From positions 1-28,603 of the IMG/VR virus record IMGVR_UViG_3300033571_002325: DNA of 28,603 nt. One strand, given 5' to 3'. Of this stretch, positions 1 through 9,237 are shown one piece after another (the stretch's first letter is position 1; each line of letters begins with the position of its first letter). The stretch comes from a virus. The notes beneath the pieces are model-generated. The model searched no databases and had not been told where the DNA came from. It saw nothing but the letters and a program-made list of their open reading frames with translations. A program made the translations under genes and the position numbers.

Positions 1-1791
<1,791 letters not shown>

Positions 1792-1838
1792 AGTATCCGT
1801 CCGTCTTTGTCGGTTGTGCAGTAAACTGCCACTAAATT

Positions 1839-3542
1839 CTATTGGGCTTTAAGCGCATCCACCTCGGCCTTAAGTTCCTTGATGCCGTTAATCAGAATGG
1901 CGATAATCGGGCTGTAGGCGATGCCCAATTTGCCATCTCTCGGATTCTCCGTCACAACTTCCGGGATAACTTCTTGGACGTCCTGAGCAATAAGCCCTAT
2001 TTGCCGTCCAAGGTCGTTCTCGTAGGTCCAGTTATAATATACGCCCTCAAGCCTCTTGATTATGTCGATGGCGTTGGTGATTGGCGCGACATCTTTCTTC
2101 AGTGTTGCGTCTGATACATTGGTATATGGTCCACTGCCCGTCACCCCAGACCCGGCGGCATACGGGAGAGTAAGCGCATTGCCGGGAGAGCTTGTAAGGG
2201 CAAGGAACGACGAGCCGCTATTATAAATTCCAAATGCCGCCGACGACCCAAATGTAATATTGCCAGTTGATGTATTTAACAGCATTCCACCCGCGGCTGT
2301 TATGGTAACTGACTGAGAAAAAGTATTAGCCCCAGACCAATTGTTCGTTCCAGAAACAGAAACTGGAGTTGTCCATGTCATCCCACTGCCATTGGACGAC
2401 AAGACCTGACCGTTAGACCCTACAGATGTCAGTCCTGTTCCGCCATTTGAAACGGCAAGAGTTCCGCCTAATGCAATTGTTCCAGAAGAAGTTACAGGGC
2501 TTCCTGTAACAGTTATGCCGGATAAATTAGACTGTAACCCAACACTTGTGACAGTCCCGCCAGAGGTGATTGTCCCCCAAGAAGCGGTCGTTCCGTTGGA
2601 TGTTAGATATTTGCCACTTGCGCCAGACTGCGAAGGGAGCAATGCATTAATCGCAGCACTTGCCGTTGTCTGTCCCGTGCCGCCATTTGCAATGTTAAGC
2701 GTTCCCGAAACGACAATATCACCGCCAGTTGGAACCGAGGGGGTTAAGCCCGTTGTTCCAAACGTAAGAGAACTGACGCCAGCAGCAGCTCCAGAAGAGG
2801 CAATTGTAATGCCCCCAGAAGTATTCGTTAAGGTAATGTTTGTCCCGGCTGTTAACGTCGCCAGAGAAAAACCCGTTCCGTTACCAATAAGAAGCTGACC
2901 ATTAGATGGCGTTCCGGTCACACCTGTTCCGCCATTTGTTACAGCAAGCGTTCCTCCAAGTGTCAGAGTACCCGATGACGTAATCGGACTGCCGCTGAAA
3001 GTTAGTCCAGTCGAACCACCAGAAGCAGCAACATTTGTTACGCTTCCAGCGCCAGTCGGGCCGGTAGGACCGGCATTTCCGTTAGCTCCGGTCGGGCCTG
3101 TCGGACCGGCAACTGTAGAAGATGCACCTGTAGGGCCTGTCGGGCCACCAGCAGGGCCTGTCGGACCCATGTCACCTGTCGGGCCTGTAGGGCCAGTAAC
3201 AGCAGGACCTGTCCAACCTGTCGGGCCAGTAACGGTAGAAGCGGCACCTGTCGGACCTGTCGGACCACCAGCGGGACCCGTAGGCCCCATGTCACCTGTC
3301 GGACCAGTAACCGAAGGACCAGTCCAACCTGTCGGACCCGTTGTTCCTGTCGGACCTGTCGGACCATTAACACCAGAAGTCCCAGACGCACCTGTCGGAC
3401 CTGTCGGACCTGTAGCGCCCAATCCACCCTGCGAAAGCTGCGTTTCAATATACGCAAAATTTTCGTCAAGCTGAGAAAGAGGTATCGTCTGTCCATTCGG
3501 AACATCGGCAAACGTATTAGGGACTTCATACGGTACGGGCAT
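1839..3542 (-). CDS. Collagen-like tail fibre with C-terminal S74 intramolecular chaperone
   Basis: 567 aa, ATG start with AAAGGG about 9 nt upstream. The N-terminus [14 protein letters not shown] probably anchors to the tail. Residues 43-165 are GPTG collagen-like repeats. Residues 170-470 are Gly/Ser/Thr-rich beta-repeat sequence with three copies of GTL-x-[VI]-x-NGGTG near 197, 280 and 360. Residues 475-567 match the peptidase S74 chaperone: SDATLKKDV, with candidate Ser477 and Lys482 dyad, then [14 protein letters not shown], and a C-terminal helix [14 protein letters not shown]. In this family the chaperone drives trimerisation and then cuts itself off before the catalytic serine, so the mature fibre would end near residue 476. 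It lies between the zinc-ribbon gene and the second fibre gene. Threonine in the collagen part is mostly coded by ACA. A confident fibre call; the attachment site on the virion is inferred. Confidence 0.92.
   Translation of the reverse strand: MPVPYEVPNTFADVPNGQTIPLSQLDENFAYIETQLSQGGLGATGPTGPTGASGTSGVNGPTGPTGTTGPTGWTGPSVTGPTGDMGPTGPAGGPTGPTGAASTVTGPTGWTGPAVTGPTGPTGDMGPTGPAGGPTGPTGASSTVAGPTGPTGANGNAGPTGPTGAGSVTNVAASGGSTGLTFSGSPITSSGTLTLGGTLAVTNGGTGVTGTPSNGQLLIGNGTGFSLATLTAGTNITLTNTSGGITIASSGAAAGVSSLTFGTTGLTPSVPTGGDIVVSGTLNIANGGTGQTTASAAINALLPSQSGASGKYLTSNGTTASWGTITSGGTVTSVGLQSNLSGITVTGSPVTSSGTIALGGTLAVSNGGTGLTSVGSNGQVLSSNGSGMTWTTPVSVSGTNNWSGANTFSQSVTITAAGGMLLNTSTGNITFGSSAAFGIYNSGSSFLALTSSPGNALTLPYAAGSGVTGSGPYTNVSDATLKKDVAPITNAIDIIKRLEGVYYNWTYENDLGRQIGLIAQDVQEVIPEVVTENPRDGKLGIAYSPIIAILINGIKELKAEVDALKAQ
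3045..3425 (-). repeat. Collagen-like GPTG-coding repeat of the S74 fibre
   Basis: Degenerate 9-nt units (cctgtcgga, cctgtaggg on the plus strand) encode GPTG. A higher-order unit of roughly 37-40 aa, WTGP[SA]VTGPTG then [10 protein letters not shown] then GA[AS]STV, occurs twice. The two copies differ at many wobble positions, so the duplication is not recent. Confidence 0.85.
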
Positions 3543-3579
3543 AATTCAAACCCTTTAGGTCTGTAAGATTCTGGCAGAC

Positions 3580-3608
3580 ATTATATACCCAGAACCTCAA
3601 TAAAGAAA
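3580..3608 (-). promoter_or_regulatory. Possible fibre promoter (perfect TATAAT)
   Basis: In the 69-nt gap before the S74 fibre gene the minus strand has an exact TATAAT at 3585-3580, about 38 nt upstream of the ATG. The region 17-18 nt further upstream is T-rich (TTTCTT) and a poor -35. It could be a sigma-70 promoter giving extra fibre transcription, or a chance match. Confidence 0.3.
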
Positions 3609-3611
3609 GAA

Positions 3612-4220
3612 CTACAGGCTCGGATTGCCGTCCTGATTCCAATACATTTCGAAACCTTGATCGTTCACGAAATACATCGGATTAGTATTTGTATTTGTCC
3701 AAACTGAGTAACGCGTCTCTTCAGTGATCAAACCGGAATTTGGAATGCCGGGTGAACCATATGGAACATTGTCCGTTCCATCGCCGGGAACCATAAACCT
3801 GACGCCGGGAAAAAGGTTTCTTCCGCCCGGAGCCTGACCAGTTTGCTGTGTAACTCGTGTATTTTGGTTTTGTGTGACGCGAACATCTCCAGTGGCGACA
3901 GGAATTCCGGTGAAAAAATCCACCTCCATGCCCTGAGTAATACGAGTATTTGTCTCGTAAAGCTCAAACTGCTCTGTTCTGGCGTTCTGAATCGGAACCG
4001 GATCCGGCGGAATAATGCGCGGTTTTAGCTGCGGTTGAGGCGTATCGTAGCACTCATCGCAAACCAGAATACGAAGGTTCTGAAGAGAACGGCCACGGTA
4101 ATCCATTTGCCAACGCAACTGGTTGTGATTATGCCATATGCCGCATCTATCGCAGACCGCAAAACTTTTCGGGCTATTTGGGTCTGTAGTTGCCCGTCCC
4201 GCTTTAGAGGCGTATCCCAT
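3612..4220 (-). CDS. Conserved phage zinc-ribbon structural protein
   Basis: 202 aa, ATG preceded by GAGGGGG at good spacing; this ribosome site lies inside the end of the upstream endonuclease gene. The N-terminal half has a four-cysteine zinc-ribbon pattern: CDRC at 23-26 and CDEC at 54-57, separated by a WQMDYRGRSLQN segment. The motif IIPPDPVPIQNAR follows at about 69-81. This combination is familiar from uncharacterised proteins between connector and fibre genes of podovirus-like phages. The C-terminal half is Asn/Thr/Gly-rich (WTNTNTNPMYFVND), like an extended virion protein. I infer a role in tail or neck assembly; no enzymatic function is evident. Confidence 0.75.
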   Translation of the reverse strand: MGYASKAGRATTDPNSPKSFAVCDRCGIWHNHNQLRWQMDYRGRSLQNLRILVCDECYDTPQPQLKPRIIPPDPVPIQNARTEQFELYETNTRITQGMEVDFFTGIPVATGDVRVTQNQNTRVTQQTGQAPGGRNLFPGVRFMVPGDGTDNVPYGSPGIPNSGLITEETRYSVWTNTNTNPMYFVNDQGFEMYWNQDGNPSL

Positions 4221-4221
4221 A

Positions 4222-4983
4222 TTATGCCCCCTCTATATATTTAAAACGGACGCCGCCAACTGATTTTCTGTTATTCTTTTTAAGGCAAAGTTCAATAACT
4301 GCGCTCTTCGAGACATTATAATATCGGGCCGCCGAACTAGCGGACGGAAAAGAAATGTCATCTGTTATGGAATATACAGGTCGTGATTTCTTGATCGGAC
4401 CCGCCATACTCCTACCTTTTGCATCCATCCCGTCAATAGGGTCTGCGTGATTTTTATTTAAAACAACGCGCTTTCTTCTCAGTGCACATTCATTTTCAAT
4501 GTCTTTTATCATCGCTTCTCGGTCCGACTTTTCAACTTCACAGTCGGACAGAACAAAATGATAATCTTTTGCAGATCTATATTTTAACCTACACACATCA
4601 GAAACAGTAACGCTTGATATTCCAAACCTAAACGCAGCGCTTGCAGCGCTGTCAAATAGTTCTCCGGTTTCTAAACACAGAACTTTTTTTCTGTTATGTG
4701 CGGGAAGGCCGGCGGTTCCATCTCCTCCATCAGTTAAATTAACCAACTTGTACCCGGCATCGCGGAACGCTTTAATCCATTTGATCTCCCAGAACTTAGC
4801 CAGATCCCAAGAAATTTCATCTTTTATTATTTCCACACGAGCGCCGTGCTTCGCTACGATATTTTTGTGAAACTTAGTTCTGCTGTGATGATTTAGTGCA
4901 TACGCGCGCTTCGTCTTCCGCCCAATTCCAACATAGAAAGGTTCGTCCGTGTCTTTTTTAAAATGGCAATATAAACACGCCAT
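4222..4983 (-). CDS. GIY-YIG homing endonuclease with NUMOD-type repeats
   Basis: 253 aa. The N-terminal domain (about 1-92) is a GIY-YIG nuclease of the variant kind: LYCHFKK replaces the first GIY strand, FYVGIGR (16-22) is the YIG strand, SRTKFHKNIV holds the conserved basic part, Glu66 in FWEIKWI is the likely metal ligand, and NLTDGGDGTAG (82-92) closes the domain. Two NUMOD-like DNA-binding repeats follow at about 99-145 and 201-250, each starting with a V-[YL]-x-[LI] strand and then an S-A-A/S-A-A helix. It starts on the stop codon of the connector gene (1-nt overlap) and ends 1 nt before the next ATG, so it sits between two structural genes without breaking either. Such free-standing genes cut phage lineages lacking them and spread by repair. 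It has no structural role. Confidence 0.9.
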   Translation of the reverse strand: MACLYCHFKKDTDEPFYVGIGRKTKRAYALNHHSRTKFHKNIVAKHGARVEIIKDEISWDLAKFWEIKWIKAFRDAGYKLVNLTDGGDGTAGLPAHNRKKVLCLETGELFDSAASAAFRFGISSVTVSDVCRLKYRSAKDYHFVLSDCEVEKSDREAMIKDIENECALRRKRVVLNKNHADPIDGMDAKGRSMAGPIKKSRPVYSITDDISFPSASSAARYYNVSKSAVIELCLKKNNRKSVGGVRFKYIEGA

Positions 4984-5774
4984 CAGCGAAAATACCCCCT
5001 CAATTGAACGTTCATCGAAATCGGAACGTTCTCTGTCGTGGCCTGCGTATACTTCATATACGCAGTTTGTTTTCTGGCTGCAATTAACTGCACTCTTTCA
5101 GGCGCATAAAGAAAACCAAGGCGTTCAGCTAGGCACCAAGTAAAATAATCATACACCTCGTAAGGCATATCAACTTGCGTACCATTACCTAAAACAGCGT
5201 CGTCTGGGCGCTGTTGGACATAATACTGTAAACCATTTGGGATATTCCACGGAGGAATAGGCCACAGGTGAAGAGTCGAAGGATTAGTGCGGTCCCACCA
5301 ATATGATGTCGGGAAACCTTGCTGATATTTATTCGCAATGGCGGCATAATCCGAACGGCTAAGCGGGAGAATCACACGATCTGTCGCTGTAGACTGCTGA
5401 GAGGCAAAAACGCCCTCCCACGGTTGAATTGAATTACTCTCGTTAATCCATTCGCTAACGACAGAGCTTTGATTATCCCAAGAGACATAAGGCTCAACGC
5501 CATTTTGTCGGATATAAACATCCAACACAAAAACAGTCTTCTTGGGAAGATTGTATGTGCCCTTACCAGCGATAATATCGATCTTCTCTAAGCTTACCTG
5601 CCAAGTCTGAATGCCGTCTCCCTGCAATTCAGACTGAACCATGTTCGCCTCAAAATATGCGTCCTGCATATGTTGAGACGTCAATTCCGTGCGCCGGAGA
5701 CCGCATCGCGCGAATGCGCCGATGACAATATTTCCCAGCGACGGGTCAAAGTTGAATGTTCCCGATATCGCCAA
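4983..5774 (-). CDS. Putative head-tail connector / tail accessory protein
   Basis: 263 aa. The best start is a TTG at 5774 preceded by AAAAGGA with 9-nt spacing; no ATG gives a full N-terminus. The sequence has the hallmarks of a family I know from podovirus-like structural operons. SRSDYAAIANKYQQGFPTSYWWDR is followed by LHLWPIPP, a Y-V-Q-Q-R-P-D-D strand, and a C-terminal helical part DYFTWCLAERLGFLYAPER. Proteins of this kind are usually annotated as tail accessory factors or adaptors that plug the portal ring, comparable in position to P22 gp4. The location after capsid genes and before fibre genes fits. Direct evidence for binding the portal is lacking, so the exact role is inferred. 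Confidence 0.65.
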   Translation of the reverse strand: MAISGTFNFDPSLGNIVIGAFARCGLRRTELTSQHMQDAYFEANMVQSELQGDGIQTWQVSLEKIDIIAGKGTYNLPKKTVFVLDVYIRQNGVEPYVSWDNQSSVVSEWINESNSIQPWEGVFASQQSTATDRVILPLSRSDYAAIANKYQQGFPTSYWWDRTNPSTLHLWPIPPWNIPNGLQYYVQQRPDDAVLGNGTQVDMPYEVYDYFTWCLAERLGFLYAPERVQLIAARKQTAYMKYTQATTENVPISMNVQLRGYFR

Positions 5775-5826
5775 GATTACTGTCCTTTTCTAAATCGGCT
5801 CCATGTCATGCATGCAGCAAAAAATC

Positions 5827-6168
5827 TTAAAATGGGACGTTGGCGGGCTGAATAAATGTTGCCTTACAAGATCCGTTGCCTGCCGTCTGTACGACTTTTG
5901 CATACTTCGGGATGCCAGTAAAAGTGCTCTGAAGAGAGCCGCTTTTCGCAGACAGATCGGTCAAAGGAACCCAAGTCATCGATCCAGAAGCGACAGGATT
6001 TGTCGGATCATTTGGATCATCAAGCGTCGAATAAACCGTGTAAGTGGCTGTACCGGTCACGCTAACCTGAATGGAGATCGGAGCAAAAGCATAAGCGTCA
6101 AAAAACACCCAGCTAGACTCAACGTTTCCCGCACTCGCATCGCTTGTCGAAACAGTAATCGGGCGCAT
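5827..6168 (-). CDS. Small beta-rich structural protein
   Basis: 113 aa, ATG preceded by GGAG at 7 nt. The start overlaps the previous gene's stop by one base (TAATG), indicating translational coupling. The protein is Thr/Ser-rich and beta-predicted: ISIQVSVTGTATYTVYSTLDDPNDP is followed by a conserved WVPLTDL and IPKYAKVVQTAG. Proteins with the same N-terminal MRPITVS and GTATYTV-x-x-T-x-DDP pattern occur in many phage structural operons without an assigned function. The fold could be an immunoglobulin-like head or neck decoration. No catalytic motif. Confidence 0.65.
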   Translation of the reverse strand: MRPITVSTSDASAGNVESSWVFFDAYAFAPISIQVSVTGTATYTVYSTLDDPNDPTNPVASGSMTWVPLTDLSAKSGSLQSTFTGIPKYAKVVQTAGNGSCKATFIQPANVPF

Positions 6169-6365
6169 TAGACTTCTCCACCGTGGCGTTTATGAAGCTT
6201 TTTAAGCGTCATCGCCAAATTAGCACGTTTTGCCAGCGTTGGGTTATCGCTATGTGAAGCTTTCTGTAGCTTTTTGGCAGAAATATTTTCACCTTCCGGA
6301 GTATGAAGCGACTTACGAAGAGAACCTTTGTTCTTAATCGCGTCCTGAATCCACTTATCGCTCAT
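6168..6365 (-). CDS. Small basic protein of unknown function
   Basis: 65 aa, starting at the ATG at 6365, which has GGAGG five to six nt upstream; an in-frame extension to 6395 lacks a ribosome site and would run into a hairpin. The sequence MSDKWIQDAIKNKGSLRKSL with a C-terminal LAKRANLAMTLKKLHK resembles short basic phage proteins seen near capsid genes. It ends in KRHGGEV, a variant of the GG tag found in several larger proteins here. I do not know its function; a virion-associated or DNA-binding role is possible. Confidence 0.65.
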   Translation of the reverse strand: MSDKWIQDAIKNKGSLRKSLHTPEGENISAKKLQKASHSDNPTLAKRANLAMTLKKLHKRHGGEV

Positions 6366-6384
6366 TTCACCCTCCGAAATAGGA

Positions 6385-6410
6385 GTTAGCCCCACCTAAG
6401 CGGGGCTAAC
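6385..6410 (-). terminator. Terminator-like hairpin after the 117-aa gene
   Basis: A perfect 9-bp inverted repeat (GTTAGCCCC / GGGGCTAAC) with an 8-nt loop lies 8 nt beyond the stop of the gene at 6418. On the minus strand it is followed by TCCTATTTC, only partly U-rich. It may be a leaky terminator or an mRNA-stabilising stem just ahead of the next ribosome site. Confidence 0.5.
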
Positions 6411-6417
6411 TGATCTA

Positions 6418-6771
6418 TTACTCACCACGTTCCATCTTGCCGCCGGGGCGGTTCGTGATGTTGGCGGCAGTCGAGAGCGGGCCACCCGAAGCGCGCTTCG
6501 CACGGTCAAGGCGAGCATGCGGCTTCGCGCCCGAAGCGCAACCGCCGTCCTTCTTCGCCTTCTTTTCCATCTTCTCTTCCATGCCTTCCGACATCTTGCC
6601 GCGACCAAAAAGACCGACTTTGCCGCCCTTCTTGAACTTGCCGGTGCGCTCTTTGGCTTCCTTCACGACATTGCTGTCGCCGCCAGCATACACCATGCTC
6701 GGAGCAGCGTCCGAAACGTTCTTGCCTTCTTCAACATTGCCGCCAGTGGCGCGAGTTGTACGACCCTTCAT
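6418..6771 (-). CDS. Basic GG-tag protein, unknown function
   Basis: 117 aa. I start at the ATG at 6771: AAAGGA lies 8 nt upstream, whereas the ATG two codons earlier would be only 2 nt from it. The protein is highly basic and low-complexity. It carries five GG tags: ATGGNV, YAGGDS, FKKGGKV, KKDGG and RPGGKM. The exact hexapeptide KKGGKV also occurs in the 396-aa and 1109-aa proteins. A Lys/Met/Glu-rich helix (GKMSEGMEEKMEKKAKK) sits in the middle. It lies between the 146-aa protein and a hairpin. It probably belongs to the virion or its assembly because of where it sits, but I recognise no domain. Confidence 0.65.
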   Translation of the reverse strand: MKGRTTRATGGNVEEGKNVSDAAPSMVYAGGDSNVVKEAKERTGKFKKGGKVGLFGRGKMSEGMEEKMEKKAKKDGGCASGAKPHARLDRAKRASGGPLSTAANITNRPGGKMERGE

Positions 6772-6793
6772 TGTCATATTCCTTTAATTTAGA

Positions 6794-7234
6794 TTAACCG
6801 TTCGAACCTTGGATATACTGGACAACCAGAACACCCACGCCGCCTGTACCCGCGCCAGAATCAACCCAAATCTGGACGTCTGTCGTGCCAACAAACCAAG
6901 CCGAAGTCGTAGTCGTCGGAGCAACAGAATAAATTCCAGCTGCTGACAGTCCGCTAAGACTACCAAGCTGATTCGCAGCAGACGTTGTTCCAATGCTAAG
7001 AGTCGTAGTCGTACCCCAAGCAGTCGTAACAAAAAGGCTGATCGAAAGGATCGTGCTATTTGCAGGAATAACAACTGATGTGCTCGTAGCACTTGTTGTC
7101 GCAGCCTGAGTGATAGCAACAGACTGAGCCATAACAGCCGAACCGACATTGGCAATGTCAGAACCGGGCGTTGTGCCAGTTGTATTCAGGATATTTCCGG
7201 CCTTGATGGGGCCGGTAAACGTCGTTGTACCCAT
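6794..7234 (-). CDS. Conserved small structural protein (Thr/Ser-rich, beta)
   Basis: 146 aa. The ATG at 7234 is chosen because AGGAGGT lies 7 nt upstream and because MGTTTFTGPIKAGNI is the usual N-terminus of this family; a longer frame reaches 7267 but has no ribosome site. The sequence is Thr/Ser/Ala-rich with alternating beta pattern (TSTSVVIPANSTILSISLFVTT) and ends VLVVQYIQGSNG. Proteins of this type directly follow the major capsid gene in many uncultured phages and are annotated as structural or hypothetical. It begins a new unit after the capsid terminator, with a roughly 90-nt untranslated leader. A minor head or neck protein is likely. Confidence 0.7.
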   Translation of the reverse strand: MGTTTFTGPIKAGNILNTTGTTPGSDIANVGSAVMAQSVAITQAATTSATSTSVVIPANSTILSISLFVTTAWGTTTTLSIGTTSAANQLGSLSGLSAAGIYSVAPTTTTSAWFVGTTDVQIWVDSGAGTGGVGVLVVQYIQGSNG

Positions 7235-7320
7235 GTTACATACCTCCTGCACTAGGTTTCGCCCCATCGTCCGTGCAGTGTCTGCCGGGCCAGTCGAGGG
7301 GGCTAGATGCCCGGATTGTT

Positions 7321-7360
7321 TTGATAAAATTCGCCGCCCACCAGATCGATGGGCGGCGAA
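7321..7360 (-). terminator. Rho-independent terminator after the major capsid gene
   Basis: A perfect 11-bp GC-rich stem (TTCGCCGCCCA / TGGGCGGCGAA) with a 9-nt loop starts 8 nt after the capsid stop codon. On the minus strand it is followed by TTTTATCAAAA. This is the clearest intrinsic terminator in the window. It separates the capsid pair from the downstream genes. Confidence 0.85.
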
Positions 7361-7368
7361 CTATTTCG

Positions 7369-8283
7369 TTACGACGTCGGGAACGAGCCGTAGATCGAAC
7401 GCCAGTTGTAGTAGCCGAAGCTGTAACGCTCGTAGCCCTTAACCAGCAGGTTGTCAGTCGTGAAATCGACCTGCATGTCCATCTCGTACGGGACGCGTTC
7501 CATGTAGACCAGACCTTTGATGTTGGTCAGCAGGAACCAAGCGTAGTTCGACGTCAGGAAGTCCATGACCATATAACCTTCCGGCAGACCGCCAGCGGTT
7601 GTATGGATAGCGTTGACGTCGTTGTCCGCCGTGCCGGGACGCAGTTCGGTCTTGGTCAGGCGGATCGCAACCGGCTCAAGAGACGGCGGAACGATCAGCT
7701 TGCGACCACGAGCGAACATCTTCAGGCCAGCGATGTCCTTGAAGTTCTGACGAATCGAGACCATCGCGTTAAGCAGGGACGATTCGTTCAGATCAACCTG
7801 AACAGTCGGCGTGTTCGGGATCACCGCGCCGTCAATCGGGTGATTGAGCGAGCAGAGAGCCTGACCGTCGCCACCGACCGACGCGTTATACGTCTGAGCG
7901 GTGTTGAGGATGTTCGCGCCGTAAATTTCCTTGGTCTGACCAAACGATTCGATCAGGCCGAGGTTCGTCGGCGTAAACTGTGTCTTGTAGAGGTTGTCAT
8001 CAATCGCCTTACGAGTGATCGCGTAGCCGAGACCGATCTCGTAGTGCTCCTGATTATAGACATAACGCTCGCTGGCGTTATTGTCGAAGCTGACCGCACC
8101 ACCTTCAGTCTTGATCGCGGCAAGACCGAGGTAACGCATTTCAGCGGTGCGCTCCAGCGCCATGTTGGACTTGGCCTTCTCAAAGACCTTATCCCACTGC
8201 GACGGAATCTGAGGATACTTACCCTCTACGCCACGCAGACCCGGCAAAAGCAGGTCGCGAATGGCACTAAGATTAACTGCCAT
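7369..8283 (-). CDS. Major capsid protein
   Basis: 304 aa, ATG with AGGAG about 10 nt upstream. It matches the Mu gpT-like / HK97-fold major head subunit pattern. The N-terminal part has helical leader sequence and RYLGLAAIKTEGGAVSFD. NLGLIESFGQTKEIYGANILN (about 107-127) forms the long helix region. The segment GRKLIVPPSLEPVAIRL followed by LRPGTADNDVNAI (about 193-226) is the strongest signature, then GLPEGYMVMDFLT and AWFLLTN (about 232-254). No separate protease or cleavable delta domain is evident. It follows a decoration-like protein by 15 nt and ends at a strong terminator, as expected for a highly expressed capsid unit. It assembles the icosahedral head with the upstream scaffold. Confidence 0.92.
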   Translation of the reverse strand: MAVNLSAIRDLLLPGLRGVEGKYPQIPSQWDKVFEKAKSNMALERTAEMRYLGLAAIKTEGGAVSFDNNASERYVYNQEHYEIGLGYAITRKAIDDNLYKTQFTPTNLGLIESFGQTKEIYGANILNTAQTYNASVGGDGQALCSLNHPIDGAVIPNTPTVQVDLNESSLLNAMVSIRQNFKDIAGLKMFARGRKLIVPPSLEPVAIRLTKTELRPGTADNDVNAIHTTAGGLPEGYMVMDFLTSNYAWFLLTNIKGLVYMERVPYEMDMQVDFTTDNLLVKGYERYSFGYYNWRSIYGSFPTS

Positions 8284-8298
8284 AGTAGCCTACTCCTT

Positions 8299-8922
8299 TT
8301 AGATGCCAGTGACCGCGCCGTTCGAGCGCAGCATTTCGTTGTTGAAGCCGACAACAACATAGTTGTAGTTCGACGTCGGATCGGTTCCGTTCGCACCCGG
8401 CGGATCAAGAACCATGTCAACGATCTGGAACGGGAACGTGGCGGTTGTGCCAACGGTGTCCAGATACATGCCAGACTGCTGCGTCAGAGCAGAGCCTGTG
8501 CCGATGTTGAGCTGGGCAAGCTGACCAACGGGGGACGACGAAAAGGCCGTCGTCGTGCCAGTGATCTGGAACGAAGAACCAGAGGTCTGGACGACAAAAC
8601 GGGCGTTCGGATCATCGATGACATAGGCGATAACGTCGCCCGTGGCATCGCTGCCCGGCCAATACTGCGACCAAACAGTGCGCTTCTGCGAAGTTGACAG
8701 ATACTGACAACCCCAGAAAATACCGGCCAGCGGAACCGCACCAGCAGTCGCCTGCTTGATGTAGCCGTTAGCGCCCGGCGAAGTAACAGGGACGACGGCA
8801 TCGCCCTTGTAGATGGCAGTAGCGTTCGTAGAAGCAATCCGGCGTGTCGAAAGGCGCCAGTTCATCGGCCCATTCGAAGTATTTACCGGACGGAAGCCGA
8901 AAGGCGCAAAAGTATTGCTCAC
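8299..8922 (-). CDS. Putative head decoration / capsid-associated protein
   Basis: 207 aa. The start is a GTG at 8922 with a very strong AAGGAGG site 6 nt upstream. MSNTFAPFGFRPV at the N-terminus is characteristic of a conserved phage protein found next to major capsid genes. It continues with GDAVVPV, GIFWGCQYLS, RTVWSQYWPGSDATGDVIAYV and DDPNARFVVQ. The beta-rich composition with no helical leader suits a capsid decoration protein. The strong ribosome site and its position as first gene of the capsid unit suggest high expression, as needed for a stoichiometric head component. The decoration role is inferred from family annotation and context, not from a visible motif. Confidence 0.72.
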   Translation of the reverse strand: MSNTFAPFGFRPVNTSNGPMNWRLSTRRIASTNATAIYKGDAVVPVTSPGANGYIKQATAGAVPLAGIFWGCQYLSTSQKRTVWSQYWPGSDATGDVIAYVIDDPNARFVVQTSGSSFQITGTTTAFSSSPVGQLAQLNIGTGSALTQQSGMYLDTVGTTATFPFQIVDMVLDPPGANGTDPTSNYNYVVVGFNNEMLRSNGAVTGI

Positions 8923-9040
8923 GGCCTTCCTCCTTATCCTAGAGTGAAGTCGCGAACCGCTACAGCGCGTAACAGTCTTTAGACGATGATGTTGAGAAGC
9001 AACTCAGCGCGAATTGCTAAAATTTCGGGTCCACCCCGAT

Positions 9041-9059
9041 GTTTGGTGAGACACCAAAC
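9041..9059. other. Perfect 8-bp hairpin
   Basis: GTTTGGTG and CACCAAAC flank a 3-nt loop. There is no U tract on either side. It could be an RNA processing or stability stem, or an operator. Confidence 0.5.
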
Positions 9060-9073
9060 TCTATGTATCAAAG

Positions 9074-9100
9074 ATTTTATCTACTCAGCGCGAGTTTCAA
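9074..9100 (-). promoter_or_regulatory. Possible sigma-70-like promoter for the capsid unit
   Basis: On the minus strand TTGAAA (9100-9095) and TAAAAT (9079-9074) each match five of six consensus positions. The spacer of 15 nt is slightly short. One copy of the 11-bp direct repeat lies inside this spacer. It would direct transcription into the decoration and capsid genes. Confidence 0.3.
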
Positions 9101-9158
9101 ATCATCTAAGATACAAATTCTAAATTTTCTAATGCTCCTTGAGCAATGTGCGACATGC

Positions 9159-9218
9159 TCTCAATTTTTTATATTGAGAATACGGCGCTTCCGGAGATTA
9201 TTGACCGAAAGCGCCGTA
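9159..9218 (-). terminator. Two adjacent stem-loops after the 176-aa gene
   Basis: The first stem met by transcription is at 9218-9181: ten perfect base pairs (TACGGCGCTT / AAGCGCCGTA), a mismatch, then three more. It is followed at once by a 7-bp AT stem at 9179-9159 (TCTCAAT / ATTGAGA) with an A-rich loop on the minus strand. The first stem begins about 20 nt after the upstream stop. The lack of a direct U run argues against a classical intrinsic terminator, so partial termination or RNase processing are alternatives. Confidence 0.45.
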
Positions 9219-9237
9219 AAAGCAAGCCCTTTGTTAA

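Larger units (their letters stand above)
8923..9237 (-). promoter_or_regulatory. 315-nt non-coding, hairpin-rich region upstream of the capsid unit
   Basis: I find no convincing gene here; the longest plausible minus reading is a 16-codon peptide starting near 9156. Instead there are perfect or near-perfect stems at 9041-9059, 9141-9160, 9159-9179 and 9181-9218, an 11-bp direct repeat (9002-9012 and 9083-9093) and a possible promoter at 9074-9100. The region ends in the strong ribosome site of the decoration gene. It is the longest gene-free gap in an otherwise compact operon and probably contains a terminator plus promoter or a processed leader. Confidence 0.6.

Noticed and set aside
7234-7267. 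N-terminal extension of the 146-aa structural protein to 7267
   Set aside because: AGGAGGT positions the ribosome at 7234, and the family N-terminus begins there.
7225-8697. Long plus-strand open frame of 490 codons
   Set aside because: It lies antisense to the major capsid and decoration genes, has Arg/Val/Asp-rich nonsense composition and no ribosome site or recognisable motif.
9109-9156. 16-codon peptide (MSHIAQGALENL) in the capsid leader
   Set aside because: It lacks a well-spaced ribosome site and overlaps two stem-loops; it may be chance.
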